From: Alteromonas stellipolaris
GTDB lineage: Bacteria; Pseudomonadota; Gammaproteobacteria; Enterobacterales; Alteromonadaceae
DNA: 64,000 bases
NCBI RefSeq assembly: GCF_001562115.1
Contig: NZ_CP013926.1
Span: 186,001 to 250,000 of the forward strand
Direction of reading: 5' to 3'
Part shown: in pieces, positions 46,746-55,852 of the stretch
Layout: each line of letters begins with the position of its first letter
How positions within the stretch are numbered: the first letter of the stretch is position 1
Position numbers and translations under genes: made by a program
The notes under the pieces: model-generated
What the model saw: the letters and a program-made list of their open reading frames with translations, nothing else
Database searches by the model: none
What the model was told of the DNA's origin: nothing

Positions 46746-47750
46746 CTACAGCCAGCGCTTCCACAGCATCGCTACCAACATGCAGATGCTTAGCGCTCCC
46801 ATTCCAAGCATTAAATATAAAAAAGCATTGGCAGATTCGGTACCCGGTAATCCGCCTACGTTCATGCCGAACACACCCGTTAAAAACGACAAGGGCAAGA
46901 AAATCGCCGTTACCATCGACAAGACATACATGCGAACACCTTGTTGTTCCGCTATTCGGTTTCGCAATTCGTCTTGAAGTACTATTGCCCTTTCTCGCAA
47001 TAAGTCCATGTCTTCTACATACCGGCTCATGCGGTCGGTTTGCTCACGCAGTTCAAAACTCTGATTTTGCGATAACGCATCGGGCAAACGAAGTAGGGCA
47101 TCTAACGCATCACGTTGTGGCGCAAGGTAGCGCCTGATAGATGCGGCTTGGCGTCTTACGATAGATAAATTTTGCCTATCTTCCTTTCGAAGTTGTTCAC
47201 GGGTTTCAAACCCTACTAGGCTCTCGTCCATTTCATCCACCGTGTCCAAAATGGTGTCAGCGACTTTCGTGATCATGTTCAGTAAGAGTGCCGATGGGCT
47301 TATAGGTACCTGTGCCGAAGCTATTTCATCTCGAAGGTTTTGAATGGAGGCTAATCGCCTGTTTTTACGCCGAGCACTCACAATAATATTTTTGTTGTAC
47401 CACGTACGTAGCGACACCATATCTTCTGGGTCGGCATCAGGGTTTTTATTGATGCCTCGCAAATACACCAAAGTTCCCTGATGTAAGGTCATGGCTCTTG
47501 GCCTTGTCTCTAAAGCAAGTAAGCTGTCTATAACCGTTTGGTGTAAGCCACTAGATTGCAACAAGGTGCCAGCGTCTTCAGCATCTGATTGGACATGCAA
47601 CCAAAGGTATTCATCGCTGAACGAACATTGTGCTAAGGCGTCAGGAATGGCTTTCGCTTCAATGGTTTTAGTTTCACCATTGGGAGATAGTAAATAAGCC
47701 CATAATAAGGCTTGAGGAGTTGAGGCTGCGTGCATATGAACCATTACCAT
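46746..47750 (-). CDS. zntB: Zinc transporter ZntB (CorA family)
   Basis: This 334-residue CorA-type protein is close to the 327 of E. coli ZntB. It has a large N-terminal cytoplasmic domain, long helices with QTDRMSRYVEDMDLLRERA, and two C-terminal membrane helices separated by the selectivity motif in GMNVGGLPG. ZntB moves zinc, probably inward with protons. Starts at ATG 47750, 47744 or 47735 are possible; a GAGG lies 12 bases before the first. Confidence 0.9.
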   Translation of the reverse strand: MVMVHMHAASTPQALLWAYLLSPNGETKTIEAKAIPDALAQCSFSDEYLWLHVQSDAEDAGTLLQSSGLHQTVIDSLLALETRPRAMTLHQGTLVYLRGINKNPDADPEDMVSLRTWYNKNIIVSARRKNRRLASIQNLRDEIASAQVPISPSALLLNMITKVADTILDTVDEMDESLVGFETREQLRKEDRQNLSIVRRQAASIRRYLAPQRDALDALLRLPDALSQNQSFELREQTDRMSRYVEDMDLLRERAIVLQDELRNRIAEQQGVRMYVLSMVTAIFLPLSFLTGVFGMNVGGLPGTESANAFLYLMLGMGALSICMLVAMLWKRWL

Positions 47751-47797
47751 CAGAAAAAGTTACCTCATACTACGCAGAGATAAAGCCGCTTGCCATC

Positions 47798-47834
47798 TAA
47801 AAACAAACGCGCCTGTATGAACAAGCCGCGTTTG
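47798..47834 (-). terminator. Terminator after the DUF3300 gene
   Basis: An 8-bp stem CAAACGCG/CGCGTTTG (47804-47811 with 47827-47834) is followed on the minus strand by a run of five T. It lies about 50 bp past the DUF3300 stop. Confidence 0.55.
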
Positions 47835-47880
47835 GTTTTTACGTTGGTGGCGTGTTTGCCTCAACCGGTTTAGTCTCAAC

Positions 47881-49251
47881 CTACTTCTGTGAATGAGATT
47901 TGCTTTGCCCGCTTCTGTTACGGTTTACGTTGCTTTGCCTGCTTACGCTTTTCTCTCGACTTACGCTTCTGTCACGACTAGTGCTGCGATCAACATTTCG
48001 TGTAGCACGTTGTTGCGACATTGACGAACGGTTAGACGCTGTACGAGTATCCCTAGTTTGCGCCCGCTTTACATGAGTAGAAGCGCCTTGCTGGTACTTC
48101 TGCCCTGAAGCCTTATTACTCTCACGCTTCACGGTTTTAGTGGTCGTGACTGTTCGCGTTGTAGTGCTATTTCTAGGAGTCACTGTTCGTGGTGTTTTTA
48201 ACGGCTTGTTTGCCACATTTACATTGCGCGAAGTTTGTCCTTTAAGTTGATTATTGTGTTGTATGTTTCGATGATTATTTTGAGAGACGCTTGTCTGCGT
48301 GTGCCTTGAAGACTTAGCGTTGATAACCCTAGTGTTACCACGCTCGTTGCTTCTTACTTTCACTGAACGATTGGCGCTATATCGTTTAGGCGCACTATGT
48401 ACTACGCGGTTAGAGTAGCGGGCTCTACGGTGGTCAGCATTATGCTGCCAGCGCTGATAACCTTTGCTATAAACGCGTTTATTGGGGGTGCCTCTGTAAT
48501 AATGGCGCACTGGTTCTCTGTGGATCACTACATGGCGATTGCTCCAACGAATACCACCAAAATAGAAGAAGCTTGAAAGCCTAACTTGCGGTGCCCAGAA
48601 AAAATTCCCGCGATGACGGTAGCTAACCCTATGATGCCAGTGCACAGGCGCTATGGCATGAGACCAAAGCCCAAACACAATAAGCGTGTCGTAGTAAGGC
48701 ACGTAAACCACATCTCTATGGCGAGGTGCGATAACAATCACGCTGCGCTCTTGTTCTATCTCACGTTCGACTTCCAGATAATCATTCGATTGTAAGTTAC
48801 CGGTGTTAAGGGCGTGTTGGCGAAGCAACTGCACTCTATCCAGTACACGGGCTTCACTAATTAGCACGTTATCACCAAGTTGCTGTAACCAATTAAGATC
48901 TTCGGCCATGGTGTGCAGAATATCGGTAAATGCTGCCAAGGCTTTTACACTCGGATCCCAAGTAACCGGATCTAGCGCTTGCTCTACTTGTTCAGGGGTA
49001 AGGTGCAAATTGCTTTGACGCCACCTGTCTGCTGCCACTACATCAAGAGGGTAGGTGGCCGCAATCATAATATGAGTAAGCAAGGTGTCAGGGTATAGCG
49101 CAATGGGCGCAAGTAAGCTATCTAGCTCAGCGTCTGAATACTGGTAGTTATCTACACTAGTTTCTGGTTCAACTGATGCCGATGCGAGCATGGGGAATGA
49201 TGTTGATAGGGTTCCCATGGCTACGAGTAAAGCTAAAGTCAGTTTTTTCAT
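47881..49251 (-). CDS. DUF3300 family exported protein with basic low-complexity tail
   Basis: This 456-residue protein has a signal peptide ending ASA-SV, then the DUF3300 domain (about 35-240) with LLAPIALYPDTLLTHIMIAATYPLDVV split across helices, PSVKALAAFTDIL and APRHRDVVYVPYYDTLIVFG. The tail from about 250 is very rich in Arg, Asn, Ser, Thr and Gln and lacks hydrophobic core, so it is probably disordered and positively charged. The family function is unknown. An 8-bp inverted repeat lies about 30 bp upstream. Confidence 0.88.
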   Translation of the reverse strand: MKKLTLALLVAMGTLSTSFPMLASASVEPETSVDNYQYSDAELDSLLAPIALYPDTLLTHIMIAATYPLDVVAADRWRQSNLHLTPEQVEQALDPVTWDPSVKALAAFTDILHTMAEDLNWLQQLGDNVLISEARVLDRVQLLRQHALNTGNLQSNDYLEVEREIEQERSVIVIAPRHRDVVYVPYYDTLIVFGLWSHAIAPVHWHHRVSYRHRGNFFWAPQVRLSSFFYFGGIRWSNRHVVIHREPVRHYYRGTPNKRVYSKGYQRWQHNADHRRARYSNRVVHSAPKRYSANRSVKVRSNERGNTRVINAKSSRHTQTSVSQNNHRNIQHNNQLKGQTSRNVNVANKPLKTPRTVTPRNSTTTRTVTTTKTVKRESNKASGQKYQQGASTHVKRAQTRDTRTASNRSSMSQQRATRNVDRSTSRDRSVSREKSVSRQSNVNRNRSGQSKSHSQK

Positions 49252-49279
49252 ACGTTCTCCTTACATTACTCTGCATGAG

Positions 49280-49298
49280 AGTGCTTAAACTAAGCACT
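49280..49298. promoter_or_regulatory. Palindrome upstream of the DUF3300 gene
   Basis: AGTGCTTA-AAC-TAAGCACT, a 19-bp perfect inverted repeat 29 bp before the start codon, is a candidate operator or a 5' UTR hairpin. Confidence 0.5.
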
Positions 49299-49361
49299 TT
49301 TACAGGCAATGTCACAAAGTCTGTATGTGTTATAACGCTTCTGGTATTAACGTAACCTGAA

Positions 49362-49390
49362 CCAACCTGAATTATTGTCATTCAGGTTGG
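49362..49390 (-). terminator. Hairpin downstream of ribA
   Basis: A perfect 10-bp stem CCAACCTGAA/TTCAGGTTGG (49362-49371 with 49381-49390) lies 24 bp past the ribA stop. A third partial copy AACCTGAA adjoins it. There is no T-run, so termination is uncertain. Confidence 0.5.
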
Positions 49391-49413
49391 AATAGATTGA
49401 ATGGAAAAGTGAC

Positions 49414-50028
49414 TTACTTGAAAGAGTGGGGGTCAAATGCGTGACCAAGCTTTTCAGTCTTGGTTTTGATGTAGTTTTTATTGTCTTCCGTAATGCCATG
49501 ATCGATGGGCTTACGTGCCACTACATCAATGCCCAACGACTTTAACGCTGCTAACTTCTTGGGATTATTAGTCATCAACTCAACGCGATGAACATTTAAG
49601 GTATCCAGCATTAGCTTACAAATATCATAGCTACGTAAATCGGCATCAAAACCTAAATGTTCATTAGCTTCAACCGTATCCATGCCGCTATCTTGTAAAT
49701 TATAAGCGCGAATTTTATTCAGTAACCCAATACCTCGACCTTCCTGACGAAGATAAAGTAAAACGCCAAAACCATTTTCGGCTATATTCTGCATGGCTTT
49801 TTCTAACTGAAAACCACAGTCGCAACGGGTGCTGAAAAGGGCATCTCCCGTTAGACACTCAGAATGAATGCGGATGGGCACCACATCGTTTTCTTTCCAT
49901 TCACCATAGGAAAGCGCCACGTGCTCCTGTCCACTGGTTTCAACGAAACCATGGATTTTAAAATTACCATGACGAGTAGGTAATTTTGCGGAACTGACAT
50001 ATTCGTATTTAGGTTGTTTGCTGCTCAT
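49414..50028 (-). CDS. ribA: GTP cyclohydrolase II
   Basis: This 204-residue enzyme converts GTP to the pyrimidine precursor of riboflavin. Zinc ligands are C58, C69 and C71 in [17 protein letters not shown]; the active-site stretch [13 protein letters not shown] and the C-terminal [16 protein letters not shown] are conserved. It is a stand-alone RibA, not a RibBA fusion. No FMN riboswitch is seen in the 154 bp upstream. Confidence 0.96.
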   Translation of the reverse strand: MSSKQPKYEYVSSAKLPTRHGNFKIHGFVETSGQEHVALSYGEWKENDVVPIRIHSECLTGDALFSTRCDCGFQLEKAMQNIAENGFGVLLYLRQEGRGIGLLNKIRAYNLQDSGMDTVEANEHLGFDADLRSYDICKLMLDTLNVHRVELMTNNPKKLAALKSLGIDVVARKPIDHGITEDNKNYIKTKTEKLGHAFDPHSFK

Positions 50029-50182
50029 GTTACTTCTACACCTGGATCATAAGCGTTATGTGGGGGTGTTCTTGCCTTTTACAAGGGCTTGAGACAGGCA
50101 CATCTCCCCATTCATTAATCCGCGAATGTTACAATATACCCCTTTTAAAGTGTAGCAATACCATAGCCTAATCGGTTTTAGG

Positions 50183-53071
50183 TTATAACGGTTTGAAGTC
50201 GTCAAGCAGAGCGGGCTCAGCTACACCGTAGCCTTGGGCGAAATCGATGCCCATATTACCTAGCTGCGTCATAGTGGCATCAGACTCTACAAATTCACCT
50301 ACGGTCAGCATTCCTAAGGCTTTCGCAACATCTTTAATAGAAGACACCATAGCCACATCAACAGGATCTGCTCGCATGTCTTTAATGAAGGTACCGTCAA
50401 TTTTGACAATATCGACAGGTAGGTGTTTCAGATAACCGTATGACGCAAACCCTCTGCCGAAATCGTCTAACGCAAAGGAACAGCCCAAACGATGGAAGGT
50501 ACGCATGAAGTCGATGGTATACTCCATTTTGATAATCGCGACAGACTCAATCATCTCGAAGCAAATTTTATCGTACGGAATGTTGTAACGTTCAAACGCG
50601 TTTAGCACGAAGAGCTTAAAGTCTCTGTCGGCTAAGGAATGGCAGTTTAAATTTATACTACAGCGTTTTAATTCCGCCAAATGCTCAGGGTGCTCATTTA
50701 ACCAACTAAAGGTATTAACAATGACCCACTTATCTATTTTGACGTTCATTTCGAAACGTTCAGCGGTAGGCAAAAATGCGGCGGGCTCTACAATGCGACC
50801 GTCGGTTTCTTTCATGCGCAGAAGTACTTCATAATAGTGGCCATCATTGGGCCGGCTTAATGGCCTAAGCGGTTGGTAGTAGAGTAGGAATCTGTCTTCT
50901 GATAATGCCGAATGAATACTGTTTACCCAATCAAGCTCATTTTGATAGCGCAGCGTACTTTCATCGTCTTTGCTGTACTTATGAATCTGATTACGACCCT
51001 GATCTTTAGCGTAAGAACACGCGGCATCAGCCATGCAAATATATTGCTCGGCACTGGCGTCGGGGTCGGTGCACACTACCATACCAATGCTAACCCCTAA
51101 GCTGAAAATACGGTTTTCCCAAGAAAAGCGATAAGCCTGAACGGCATTTAATAATGTGGTTGCTTGCAAGTAAGCTTGTTCTTCAGGCTGATTTTCAAAA
51201 ATAACACCAAATTCATCGCCGCTTATCCGCGCCAGCATTGCCTCATTGGGAAGTGACTTTTCTAGCAAGTGGGCAATGTCTTTAATCAGCGCATCGCCCG
51301 CTTTGTGACCAGAGGTGTCATTAACAATTTTAAAGCGATCTAAGTCTAGGTACAGCACGCACGGCGGAATGGGAGACTTTTCGCTTAGCCTAGCGGTTAA
51401 AGTAGTTTCAAACTGTCGTCTATTATAAACCCCCGTTAGTGAGTCGTGAGTAGCCATAAATTGTAGGCTAGAGTCTGACTGCTTTTTCTCGGTTACATCG
51501 ATAATAGAGCCATACAAAAAGCTACCACTGTCGTTTTCTCGTACTTGGCAAGATATAGAAAACCAAAATGCACTGCCGTTGGCGCGCATACCTTTAATTT
51601 CCCGCGCCGCTACCTGCCCGCTATGAAGTAGCTCTCCTACCAGTACGTCGCGGTCTTCTGAGTTGGCGTAAAACTGCTTCGTGTTTTTCACCTGTGCTAA
51701 CATTTTAGCTTCATCTGGATAGCCAAAGAGGGCACACATGGCAGGGTTAACCGTTTTTAATTCCCCGTCTAAGGTTGAGGTGTATAGGCCTTCACTGGAA
51801 TTTCTAAACAAATCATAAAAGTGATGAAGACTACTAATCGTGGCTTCACTTTCAGACAATTGTAGTCTGCTCACGTTTTGCTCTTTTAATTCAACAGCAA
51901 AGCCGATGCATAAAAGAGCCAAAGTCAGTAGGGTCAAAATAATCATGACAATGGGTGCGGTGTAAAAGGCATCGTCGAAGGCGATTTTTACGAATACAGC
52001 ATACAGCATGAATACGAACACCCAGGCGAAGGCGAACAACCGGCTGGGTGCGAGGTTTTGTTTATCCTTAAAAATAAACGCTAAGCCAATATGATAAGCA
52101 GCAATAAATGGGCTGGCGGCAAAAAGGATGCGGGTCGCGTCGTACGCGCTTGTTGCCACCGCCGCGATAGCCATACCAATAGGGAGCGCAAAGCTAAGCA
52201 GCCTTAGCGCTAATGGAATGGGAGAAAACAAACTGTGAGTTACTTTAGCTAGTGTTACAAAACTAAGGCCAATGAGTACGGCAAAGGTTATTTCGCTTGC
52301 GTTAGTCAAAGATGGCCATGTTGCGAGCCCGCCTTGTGCCATAAAAAACAACGCAAATAAAACGAAATTGGTTACCGCTAGCCAGAATCGGGCTGGGGTG
52401 CGCTGATATAAATATGACAGCAGGAAGTAGCCAGTTAATACCGTGAGCATTCCCAGCACGATACCAAGTAAGATCAGCATGGTTTCATCGTATTGTTGAA
52501 TCGCTTGTTTTTCCCATAGTGAAATAGGGAAATAACGAAGGCCATCGTCATACACACCAATAACAAGCCTGACATTTTCTTGTGGCGTGAGTGAGAAGTT
52601 TAGACGGATGGCAGAGAAGGGTTTTTTTAATGAAAAATCCCCTTTACCCGCTTGGTAACGGTAAGACTTGATAATTCGTGCGTTACCATCAAGCAAGTAA
52701 ATTTGAAGGTCGTTAATATTTAGCCTGTCTATATTTAGCACGAGGGGAATAGTACTAAACCCCTCGTTCCTCAATTCATTAGAAATCCACAGTCGACTGT
52801 TATTTCTATCAAGGGGAATACTGCTGGTTAAGGGGCTTGAAGGGTGGAGTACATCTAAATATGTCATTGATTTGTGTGCGACAAAAAACGAGCTGCTTTC
52901 GTTAATGGTGGCAACACGAAAAGACTGATCAATAGTAAGCTCTGACGCGACAGCTGAATTTTGGATAGCGTCACTTAACGCCCATGTACATAAGGTGATA
53001 CAAGCAATGAAGAATGCCAACATTCCTTTTCTTGTGAATGGCATAGCTACCTTATTAACGTAAATTCTCAA
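50183..53071 (-). CDS. 7TM-DISM sensor protein with PAS, GGDEF and EAL domains
   Basis: This 962-residue protein has an N-terminal membrane segment (about 16-34), a periplasmic 7TMR-DISM-type beta domain (about 45-190), seven membrane helices (about 196-395), a PAS domain (413-527), GGDEF (535-695) and EAL (715-955). The cyclase signature is SGDEF at 617-621, a common active variant; no RxxD I-site precedes it. The EAL signature is EVLLR at 748-752, retaining the metal-binding glutamate, with later DDFGRG and KIDGTFI in place. It could both make and break cyclic di-GMP. The signal may be a carbohydrate or other periplasmic ligand. Monocistronic. Confidence 0.92.
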   Translation of the reverse strand: MRIYVNKVAMPFTRKGMLAFFIACITLCTWALSDAIQNSAVASELTIDQSFRVATINESSSFFVAHKSMTYLDVLHPSSPLTSSIPLDRNNSRLWISNELRNEGFSTIPLVLNIDRLNINDLQIYLLDGNARIIKSYRYQAGKGDFSLKKPFSAIRLNFSLTPQENVRLVIGVYDDGLRYFPISLWEKQAIQQYDETMLILLGIVLGMLTVLTGYFLLSYLYQRTPARFWLAVTNFVLFALFFMAQGGLATWPSLTNASEITFAVLIGLSFVTLAKVTHSLFSPIPLALRLLSFALPIGMAIAAVATSAYDATRILFAASPFIAAYHIGLAFIFKDKQNLAPSRLFAFAWVFVFMLYAVFVKIAFDDAFYTAPIVMIILTLLTLALLCIGFAVELKEQNVSRLQLSESEATISSLHHFYDLFRNSSEGLYTSTLDGELKTVNPAMCALFGYPDEAKMLAQVKNTKQFYANSEDRDVLVGELLHSGQVAAREIKGMRANGSAFWFSISCQVRENDSGSFLYGSIIDVTEKKQSDSSLQFMATHDSLTGVYNRRQFETTLTARLSEKSPIPPCVLYLDLDRFKIVNDTSGHKAGDALIKDIAHLLEKSLPNEAMLARISGDEFGVIFENQPEEQAYLQATTLLNAVQAYRFSWENRIFSLGVSIGMVVCTDPDASAEQYICMADAACSYAKDQGRNQIHKYSKDDESTLRYQNELDWVNSIHSALSEDRFLLYYQPLRPLSRPNDGHYYEVLLRMKETDGRIVEPAAFLPTAERFEMNVKIDKWVIVNTFSWLNEHPEHLAELKRCSINLNCHSLADRDFKLFVLNAFERYNIPYDKICFEMIESVAIIKMEYTIDFMRTFHRLGCSFALDDFGRGFASYGYLKHLPVDIVKIDGTFIKDMRADPVDVAMVSSIKDVAKALGMLTVGEFVESDATMTQLGNMGIDFAQGYGVAEPALLDDFKPL

Positions 53072-53146
53072 AGATCAGTAAACTAATAGTAACGGAAGAT
53101 TCTGATTTTGGGGAAAGAAATAATGAAAAGAATGATGAAAAGTCAT

Positions 53147-53455
53147 TCACGTTTCATTAAATAGATAGTCGTACAGGTCCTGTGCATTTTCATGACTTCC
53201 TATTGGTTCAAGCCAAATGGCTTCGCAAAGCCACTCGATAAATAACATACAGCTGAAGCTGCCGTTGCTTAACGTAACTTGATAGCGATCGGCTCCCCAC
53301 TCTTGATGCGTCGCCGTTAAATTAAAAAGTGAACAGAAAGTTTGCTCCCACTGCTGAGTTTTTAAAGGCGTAGCGGGAAGCGGCGTATCGATGAATAGAG
53401 ATTGCCCATTTATTTTTGCTGATGCTTTAATGTTTTGAATAGTTAACTGCTGCAT
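53147..53455 (-). CDS. Small protein of unknown function overlapping selO
   Basis: Taking ATG 53455 gives 102 residues; a longer frame would start within selO. The start overlaps the last 13 bp of selO in another frame, which suggests translational coupling. The protein is soluble, begins MQQLTIQNIKASAKINGQSL and contains tryptophans in QWEQTF, HQEWGAD, EWLCEAIWLE. I do not recognise a family. The aromatic content and co-location hint at a small partner or regulatory protein but do not prove it. Confidence 0.65.
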   Translation of the reverse strand: MQQLTIQNIKASAKINGQSLFIDTPLPATPLKTQQWEQTFCSLFNLTATHQEWGADRYQVTLSNGSFSCMLFIEWLCEAIWLEPIGSHENAQDLYDYLFNET

Positions 53456-54870
53456 GACAAGCTCGTGTGTGTGGATGATGAAGGTGGCTTTGAAAATGGA
53501 TGCGTGTCCCATTTAGTATCAAAGGGGGTGCTTGTAGCTTCTAACAAGGCTTCAGAGAATGAAAAGTCATTGTTTTCGGCCAATTCAATTGCCTGCTGAA
53601 GCAAATGCGTGCGAGGAATAACCGCAGGGTTTAGCGATAAAAGCTCGGTGTCTTCTTCTCTTGCTAAACGAAGCTGGCGGTAGCTTTCCCACCATGCATC
53701 TAGTTTTTCTCTGTCAACGAATGTATCGCGAAAAGGACACTCGATACTGCTTACATTTGCTAACGCCAACTGACGAAAGTTATAAGTGTAATCTTGATTT
53801 TCGGTTTCAAGTACTTGGAGCCATGACTGCATTAGCGCAAGGCTTTGCTCTTGCTCACTAGTCTCAAGGCCCATACGGGAGAGCATCAGGTGTTGATATT
53901 GCGAAATGAAAGTTGGCTCGAAGGTAGATAGAGCGGCTTTTATTTCATCCACCGAACAATGACCTGAAAAGGCATGGGCAAGGGCATTTAAGTTCCAAAG
54001 GGCAATACCTGGCTGTTGATTAAAGGCATAACGGCCTTGATGGTCAGAGTGATTAAAGACCGCGCCAGACTCGTAGTTATCTAAAAAGGCAAATGGGCCA
54101 TAATCAAAGGTAATTCCATGAATAGACATATTGTCTGTATTCATTACGCCATGCACAAAACCGTGGGTTTGCCACAGCGCGACCAATCTAGCGGTACGCC
54201 TTACTACCGCGCCTAGTAACGCAGCATAAGGGTTTGTAGCCTCTTTGCTTTCGGCAAAATGATGCTTAATGGTGAAGTCGAGTAAGCGTTGTAGCTTATC
54301 AGTTTGGCTAGCATAAAAGTAATACTCAAAGTGCCCGAAGCGAATATGGCTGGGTGCGGTTCTTATCATCATGGCACCGGTTTCTGAACGCTCTCGGTAC
54401 ACGGTATCTGAACTAGTAAAAAGGCACAGTGAACGGCTAGATGGAATACCTAAATAATGCAGTGCCTCAGCGCCAATATACTCTCTTAGTGTTGAGCGCA
54501 GTACCGCTCGTCCATCAGCACGTCTGGAATAAGGTGTTGGTCCAGCTCCTTTTAAATGGAGATCGTGAGGCTGCGCGTTTGAATCGATAACTTCCGCTAA
54601 AAGTAGCCCTCGTCCATCGCCTAATTCAGGGTTCCATTGACCAAACTGATGACCACCGTATTTTTGCGCAAATGCCCGTTGTGTGAGGGGCGTAACAGGG
54701 GAATGTAGCCAATCAAGCATGTTTTGAGGCTTCATTAAGGGCTCGGGAAGCGCAAGCTCATTGGCTAGCGTAGTGTTAAACAAGCCAACTCGCATGTCTT
54801 TAAGCGGTTCTGGAAGTATAAAACTACCCAGTTCAGGCAGGGTTTCTGCATAACGATTTAATAAACCCAT
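53443..54870 (-). CDS. selO: Protein adenylyltransferase SelO
   Basis: This 475-residue pseudokinase transfers AMP to Ser, Thr or Tyr of target proteins, using ATP in a flipped orientation. Key features are ELGDGRG, K107 in LHLKGAG, R-rich SRRADGRAVLRSTLREY, the catalytic-loop region HGVMNTDNMS with D246, and D256 in TFDYGP. The C-terminus is SLSCSS; the cysteine corresponds to the selenocysteine of animal SelO. Reported targets in bacteria are redox and central metabolism enzymes. The small downstream gene overlaps its end. Confidence 0.95.
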   Translation of the reverse strand: MGLLNRYAETLPELGSFILPEPLKDMRVGLFNTTLANELALPEPLMKPQNMLDWLHSPVTPLTQRAFAQKYGGHQFGQWNPELGDGRGLLLAEVIDSNAQPHDLHLKGAGPTPYSRRADGRAVLRSTLREYIGAEALHYLGIPSSRSLCLFTSSDTVYRERSETGAMMIRTAPSHIRFGHFEYYFYASQTDKLQRLLDFTIKHHFAESKEATNPYAALLGAVVRRTARLVALWQTHGFVHGVMNTDNMSIHGITFDYGPFAFLDNYESGAVFNHSDHQGRYAFNQQPGIALWNLNALAHAFSGHCSVDEIKAALSTFEPTFISQYQHLMLSRMGLETSEQEQSLALMQSWLQVLETENQDYTYNFRQLALANVSSIECPFRDTFVDREKLDAWWESYRQLRLAREEDTELLSLNPAVIPRTHLLQQAIELAENNDFSFSEALLEATSTPFDTKWDTHPFSKPPSSSTHTSLSCSS

Positions 54871-55076
54871 TTGTTACTTATTTCCCGATAGCGTGCCACA
54901 ATCTATAGGGCGGAAAGTAGCAAAATGTGAGGGCTAATAAAAGTGCCATTTACATCAGTGAGACACAGTGCAACTTATCACAGATTAAAATTAAACTTCC
55001 CTTCTATAAAGCGTGTATAAAAGACGCAAGCCAGCAATAATAAAAAACGGCCTTATTTGGGCCTAAAGGAAGCATT

Positions 55077-55745
55077 ATGCTCACATTACATCACTTAAAT
55101 AATTCTCGATCTCAACGCATTTTATGGTTATTGGAAGAGCTAGGCGTTGATTACAATATTGAACATTATCAGCGAGATAGCACCACAAACCTTGCACCGG
55201 ATTCGTTACGTGCTGTGCATCCTCTTGGCCGCTCGCCAGTACTGACTACCCCTGAGGGCGCCATTGCTGAGTCGGGTGCCATTGTTGAATACTTAGTGCG
55301 TAAACACGGACAAACCCATTTTACCTCTCCAGAGAGTGGTGAAAACTTGCAGCAATATCTGTTTTGGTTACACTTTGCTGAAGGTTCGCTAATGCCACCC
55401 TTGGTCGCCAGGTTAGTGCTGGAAAAAGCCCGTCAAAAAGGTTCTAAGCCTTTCTTTATCAAACCCATCACGAACAAGTTAATTGATGGTATTTTGAATG
55501 CCTATTATGGGCCGAATTTAGCCCAGAGCTTGCGCTACGTAGAGTCTTACCTTGCTCATCACACGTGGTTTGCGGGTGAACAACCAACGGGCGCTGATGT
55601 GCAAATGATTTTCCCGTTGGAATCATTAGTGGCAAGTGGTAATGCCAAAGATTTTCCTGCTATTCGGGAATACGTGAAACGGGTACATGCAAGGCCTGCG
55701 TATAAGCAAGCGCTAGAAAAAGGTGGTGAGTACGCTTACGCCTGA
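55077..55745 (+). CDS. Glutathione S-transferase family protein
   Basis: This 222-residue protein has an N-terminal thioredoxin-like domain (1-78) with LHHLNNSRSQRILWLLEELG, whose serine is the probable catalytic residue, and the glutathione-binding AESGAIVEYL. An all-helical C-terminal domain follows (about 90-215). Such proteins conjugate glutathione to electrophiles or act as peroxidases. An AAGGAAG ribosome site precedes the ATG. It is divergent from selO across 206 bp and monocistronic. Confidence 0.92.
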   Translation: MLTLHHLNNSRSQRILWLLEELGVDYNIEHYQRDSTTNLAPDSLRAVHPLGRSPVLTTPEGAIAESGAIVEYLVRKHGQTHFTSPESGENLQQYLFWLHFAEGSLMPPLVARLVLEKARQKGSKPFFIKPITNKLIDGILNAYYGPNLAQSLRYVESYLAHHTWFAGEQPTGADVQMIFPLESLVASGNAKDFPAIREYVKRVHARPAYKQALEKGGEYAYA

Positions 55746-55756
55746 TGCGCAATGTT

Positions 55757-55784
55757 GAGCCTATCTCTGTTTGGATATAGGCTC
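55757..55784. terminator. Weak hairpin between the glutathione transferase and recQ genes
   Basis: GAGCCTAT (55757-55764) pairs with ATAGGCTC (55777-55784) around a 12-base loop. There is no T-run; it may end one or both convergent transcripts. Confidence 0.35.
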
Positions 55785-55852
55785 TGATTAGGAATAGGCT
55801 TGAGCTAATTCACGTGTTAGCTGAAATGCGACACGCCAGTGCTAACCAAGCG

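Noticed and set aside
50029..50182. FMN riboswitch before ribA
   Set aside because: No FMN aptamer sequence or multi-stem structure is recognisable.
50183..53071. Calling the GGDEF/EAL protein inactive because of SGDEF and EVLLR
   Set aside because: Both variants retain the metal-binding and catalytic acids and occur in active enzymes.
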